7,840 nucleotides of DNA, taken from assembly GCA_029287875.1 (NCBI GenBank), contig JARFQH010000204.1:1-7840 (forward strand). The letters run 5' to 3'. A program made the translations under genes and the position numbers. Origin of the DNA: Desulfobacteraceae bacterium (GTDB lineage: Bacteria; Desulfobacterota; Desulfobacteria; Desulfobacterales; SG8-13). The notes under the pieces were generated by a model. It worked only from the letters and a program-made list of their open reading frames with translations. It made no database searches and was not told the DNA's origin. Below, piece after piece: positions 5,890 to 7,840 of the stretch (its first letter is position 1; each line of letters starts with the position of its first letter).

Positions 5890-7449
5890 TTACTTCAACA
5901 TCGTTGTTTCGTTGATGATCGGTCCCAATGTCAAGGCGGCTTTCAGATCGTAGCCGTAATCCAGATTGTCTTTGCGGACCCACACTTGCAGCAGTTCCAG
6001 GAATGGATAGGCCACACATGCATCCATGATTTTTTGCTGGGCCTGCTGCCACAGATCCTTTTGCTTCTGTGGGTCGGCTTCGGAGCGGGCCGCGTCTATC
6101 TCGGCATCGGCGACCGTGTTGTGTGAGAAATTGGTGACCGCCGTGGGCGTTGCCACAATGCTGCGGGAATGATAGAACTGGGTTAAATACGTGTCTGCAA
6201 TGGGAAAACGCGCCGCACCATACAACACCAACGGACTGAGGTCTTTGCGAATCTGCTCGTGAAAGGTGGCATGTTCGACCACATCCAGTTCCAGGGTGAT
6301 CCCCGCCCGACGCAGCTGCTCCTGAACGATCTGCATGGGCGCCAGCAGCGGCGGCCGTTTCGAAATAATCGCTTTGGTTTTAAATCCGTCCGGATAACCG
6401 GCTTCTTTGAGCAACGCCTTGGCTTTGTCCACATCGTATTCGTAACGCACCACGTCGTTGGAATGTCCCAGGTAGCCATTGGGCACGACCGTAAAATTCA
6501 GCTGGGTGACATCTTTGCCCAAAAATGCGGCAACTTCATCCCGACTGATGGCGTGGGCCACAGCTTTGCGCACCCGGATGTCATCAAACGGTTTTTTCGT
6601 CATGTTCATGTGCATGGTTCGCAACTCGCCCGGTTGAAACACGTCCACGATGATGCCTTCTTTTTTGCGCATTCGATCCACCCACTGTTGCTGGCGGACA
6701 CCGTAGGTCAGGTCGAGCTCGCCTTTGGTAAAGGCCAATTCGCGGCTGGCGGCCGAAGGGATATAACGATAGATGATTTTATCGATTTTAGGTGTTCCCC
6801 TGAAGTAGTCCTTGTGTGCCGCCAGGGTAACATTTTGCTTGGATTTGTATTCGACAAAAGCAAAGGGACCGGTTCCGACCGGCTGAGTTTTGAAATCCTC
6901 CCCCATCGCCTCGGCGGCTTTTTTCGAAACGATATTGCCTCCATGATAGTTGGACACCAGCGCCAGTAGAGACGGCACCGGCTTGTCCAGCGTGATCTTT
7001 ACCGTGTAGGGGTCGACGGCTTCAACGGCGATGAAGTTGGCGTAGTCGCTTGAAAAACCGGAGGTCTTGGGATCTTTGGCACGCTGCAGGGAATAGACCA
7101 CATCTTCGGCCGTAAATTCTCCGTAGTCGCCGTGAAACTTCACGCCTTTGCGCAGATAGAAGGTCCAGACAAGGCTATCGGCGCTTGCCACCCAGCGTTC
7201 GGCCAGATCCGGTTCCATGGCATTCAAATCCATCGAACCGGGTTTCAATCGCACCAGGCCGTTGAACATCCAACCGAACACACATTTATCCTGGGTTTTG
7301 GCGGATATATGGGGATCCAACTGACCGGCATCCGCCATACCGATTCCAACCTTTAAGACGGTTTCGGCCGGAGCCGGTGAAGAAACGAATAACAGCATGA
7401 AAAACACCGAAACAATACAGAGGCTTGCATGAATTTTCCATTTTTTCAT
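5890..7449 (-). CDS. periplasmic ABC substrate-binding protein, family 5 (SBP_bac_5)
   Basis: This is the ligand-capturing component and first gene of the importer operon. It has 519 residues, normal for the family. The Sec signal peptide is clear: MKKWK basic start, hydrophobic core at about 10-22, and cleavage predicted after A-P-A (26-28). There is no lipobox, so a soluble periplasmic protein is expected. Domain I begins with LKVGIGMADAGQLDPH. The family signature follows: DLAERWVASADSLVWTFYLR, then KGVKFHGDYGEFTAEDVVYS. Later landmarks are PVGTGPFAFVEY, FTKGELDL, the hinge-like DIRVRKAVAHAISRDEVAAF, and YDVDKAKALLKEAGYPDGF. Several related proteins bind dipeptides, glutathione, nickel or opines; I cannot choose among them. 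The start at 7449 is supported by AGGAG 8 bases upstream. The enolase-superfamily gene upstream on the same strand hints at a ligand that is isomerised or dehydrated after uptake. It differs clearly in sequence from the binder at 1-1386. Confidence 0.96.
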   Translation of the reverse strand: MKKWKIHASLCIVSVFFMLLFVSSPAPAETVLKVGIGMADAGQLDPHISAKTQDKCVFGWMFNGLVRLKPGSMDLNAMEPDLAERWVASADSLVWTFYLRKGVKFHGDYGEFTAEDVVYSLQRAKDPKTSGFSSDYANFIAVEAVDPYTVKITLDKPVPSLLALVSNYHGGNIVSKKAAEAMGEDFKTQPVGTGPFAFVEYKSKQNVTLAAHKDYFRGTPKIDKIIYRYIPSAASRELAFTKGELDLTYGVRQQQWVDRMRKKEGIIVDVFQPGELRTMHMNMTKKPFDDIRVRKAVAHAISRDEVAAFLGKDVTQLNFTVVPNGYLGHSNDVVRYEYDVDKAKALLKEAGYPDGFKTKAIISKRPPLLAPMQIVQEQLRRAGITLELDVVEHATFHEQIRKDLSPLVLYGAARFPIADTYLTQFYHSRSIVATPTAVTNFSHNTVADAEIDAARSEADPQKQKDLWQQAQQKIMDACVAYPFLELLQVWVRKDNLDYGYDLKAALTLGPIINETTMLK

Positions 7450-7457
7450 AATTTACT

Positions 7458-7462
7458 CTCCT
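7458..7462 (-). promoter_or_regulatory. ribosome binding site of the binding-protein gene
   Basis: AGGAG on the minus strand, within GAAAGGAGAG, lies 8 bases before ATG 7449. It is the strongest such site in the operon, which fits the high expression usually needed for binding proteins. Confidence 0.8.
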
Positions 7463-7494
7463 TTCTTTTCGTGATTAAAGTAACGACATATTTC

Positions 7495-7521
7495 ACCACA
7501 GAGGACACGGAGATCACAGAG
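7495..7521. repeat. three 9-bp degenerate tandem units in the operon leader
   Basis: The units are ACCACAGAG, GACACGGAG and ATCACAGAG, followed at once by an A-rich run (7522-7535). The pattern resembles the CCACAGAGGACACAGAG-type dispersed intergenic repeat I recall from many environmental bacterial genomes, where it is often mistranslated as a small Thr-Glu-rich protein. It lies between the enolase-superfamily gene and the importer. Function is unknown. Confidence 0.55.
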
Positions 7522-7615
7522 AAAAAAAATAAAAATCAGTCTCTTATGAACTTCATTATTCTGCGGTTTAGCAAAATTCGATCAAAATACCTGATTAAAT
7601 TTATGAAACAAAGCA

Positions 7616-7840
7616 CTAAGGAATCAGAACTTCAGCGGTCGAATATTTTTTCATCTTGGCTTCATCCAGCTCAACCCCTAAACCCTCCCGTCCCGTCGGC
7701 GCAACGATGTAGTTGCCTTCATACGCGACCGGTGTCTTGAGGATATCGTCACGTAGCCTTCGAACCGAATTCAAGGCGTGTCCCACCGCCGAAAGGTTAG
7801 GGGTGCTCACGGCGCAGTTCAATCCGCTCATGACGCTGAC
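7616..7840 (-). CDS. enolase-superfamily enzyme (mandelate racemase/muconate cycloisomerase type), C-terminal fragment at window edge
   Basis: The frame is open from the right edge (reads V-S-V-M-S-G-L-N) to TAG 7616-7618, showing the last 74 residues of a protein that would normally be 350-400 long. An ATG at 7829-7831 is internal. The visible part fits the end of the barrel and the C-terminal piece of the N-terminal capping domain: AVSTPNLSAVGHAL recalls the 'A-A-x-x-x-TPN' of the last barrel strand and helix, and RDDILKTPVAYEGNYIVAPT followed by GLGVELDEAKMKKY recalls the common 'P-x-x-x-x-dG-x-x-x-vP-x-GPGLGVelDe-x-x-x-x-Y'. These enzymes abstract a proton alpha to a carboxylate using Mg2+. 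The catalytic lysines and metal ligands lie outside the window, so racemase, epimerase, cycloisomerase and dehydratase cannot be told apart. It is 166 bases upstream of the importer, same strand, possibly co-transcribed. Confidence 0.78.
   Translation of the reverse strand, partial: VSVMSGLNCAVSTPNLSAVGHALNSVRRLRDDILKTPVAYEGNYIVAPTGREGLGVELDEAKMKKYSTAEVLIP

Noticed and set aside
6259..6969. Plus-strand open frame of 236 codons opposite the importer's binding protein
   Set aside because: It is antisense to a gene with a signal peptide and family signatures; the His/Gly/Phe-rich product matches nothing I recognise.
7540..7600. Sigma-70-like promoter for the importer on the minus strand (TTGATC with a distant AATAAT)
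   Set aside because: The spacing would be about 19 bases with an imperfect -35 in A/T-rich DNA, so it is not distinguishable from chance.
7429..7740. Plus-strand 103-codon frame containing TTEDTEITEKK
   Set aside because: It is a chance translation of the 9-bp repeat and A-run, and continues antisense through the enolase-superfamily gene.

Overview
The window looks like chromosomal DNA of a Gram-negative bacterium. The complete substrate-binding protein has a Sec signal peptide with an A-x-A signal peptidase I site and no lipobox, which is usual for a free periplasmic binder. G+C is about 57-62% in two 60-base samples of the transporter operon. A 9-bp-periodic intergenic repeat (7495-7521) is of a kind I associate with environmental Desulfobacterota and some other phyla, and the protein sequences would suit a proteobacterium or desulfobacterotan. 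This taxonomic guess is weak.

Layout. Positions 1-1386 (+) hold the C-terminal ~460 residues of a family 5 (peptide/nickel-type) ABC substrate-binding protein cut by the window edge. Positions 1449-2010 (+) hold the remains of a toxin-antitoxin pair, a small antitoxin-like gene overlapping a MazF/PemK-like toxin gene. It is broken by two in-frame TAA codons and a one-base deletion and can be reconstructed almost completely. Positions 2082-7449 (-) are a complete, tightly packed five-gene ABC importer operon of the Opp/Dpp type, transcribed right to left: binding protein, permease B, permease C, ATPase D, ATPase F. Positions 7616-7840 (-) are the C-terminal end of an enolase-superfamily (mandelate racemase/muconate cycloisomerase type) enzyme, lying upstream of the importer on the same strand and cut by the window edge.

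How the genes work together. The binding protein captures a ligand in the periplasm, the two permeases form the channel, and the two ATPases drive uptake. The upstream enolase-superfamily gene suggests that the imported compound may be a substrate for racemisation, epimerisation, cycloisomerisation or dehydration, but only the C-terminus is visible and the ligand cannot be read from the sequence. The left-hand binding protein belongs to a different subfamily, is convergent with the importer, and probably belongs to another operon extending to the left. I found no RNA genes, CRISPR array, insertion sequence or phage genes. The most unusual item is the decayed toxin-antitoxin module; the rest is ordinary transport machinery.
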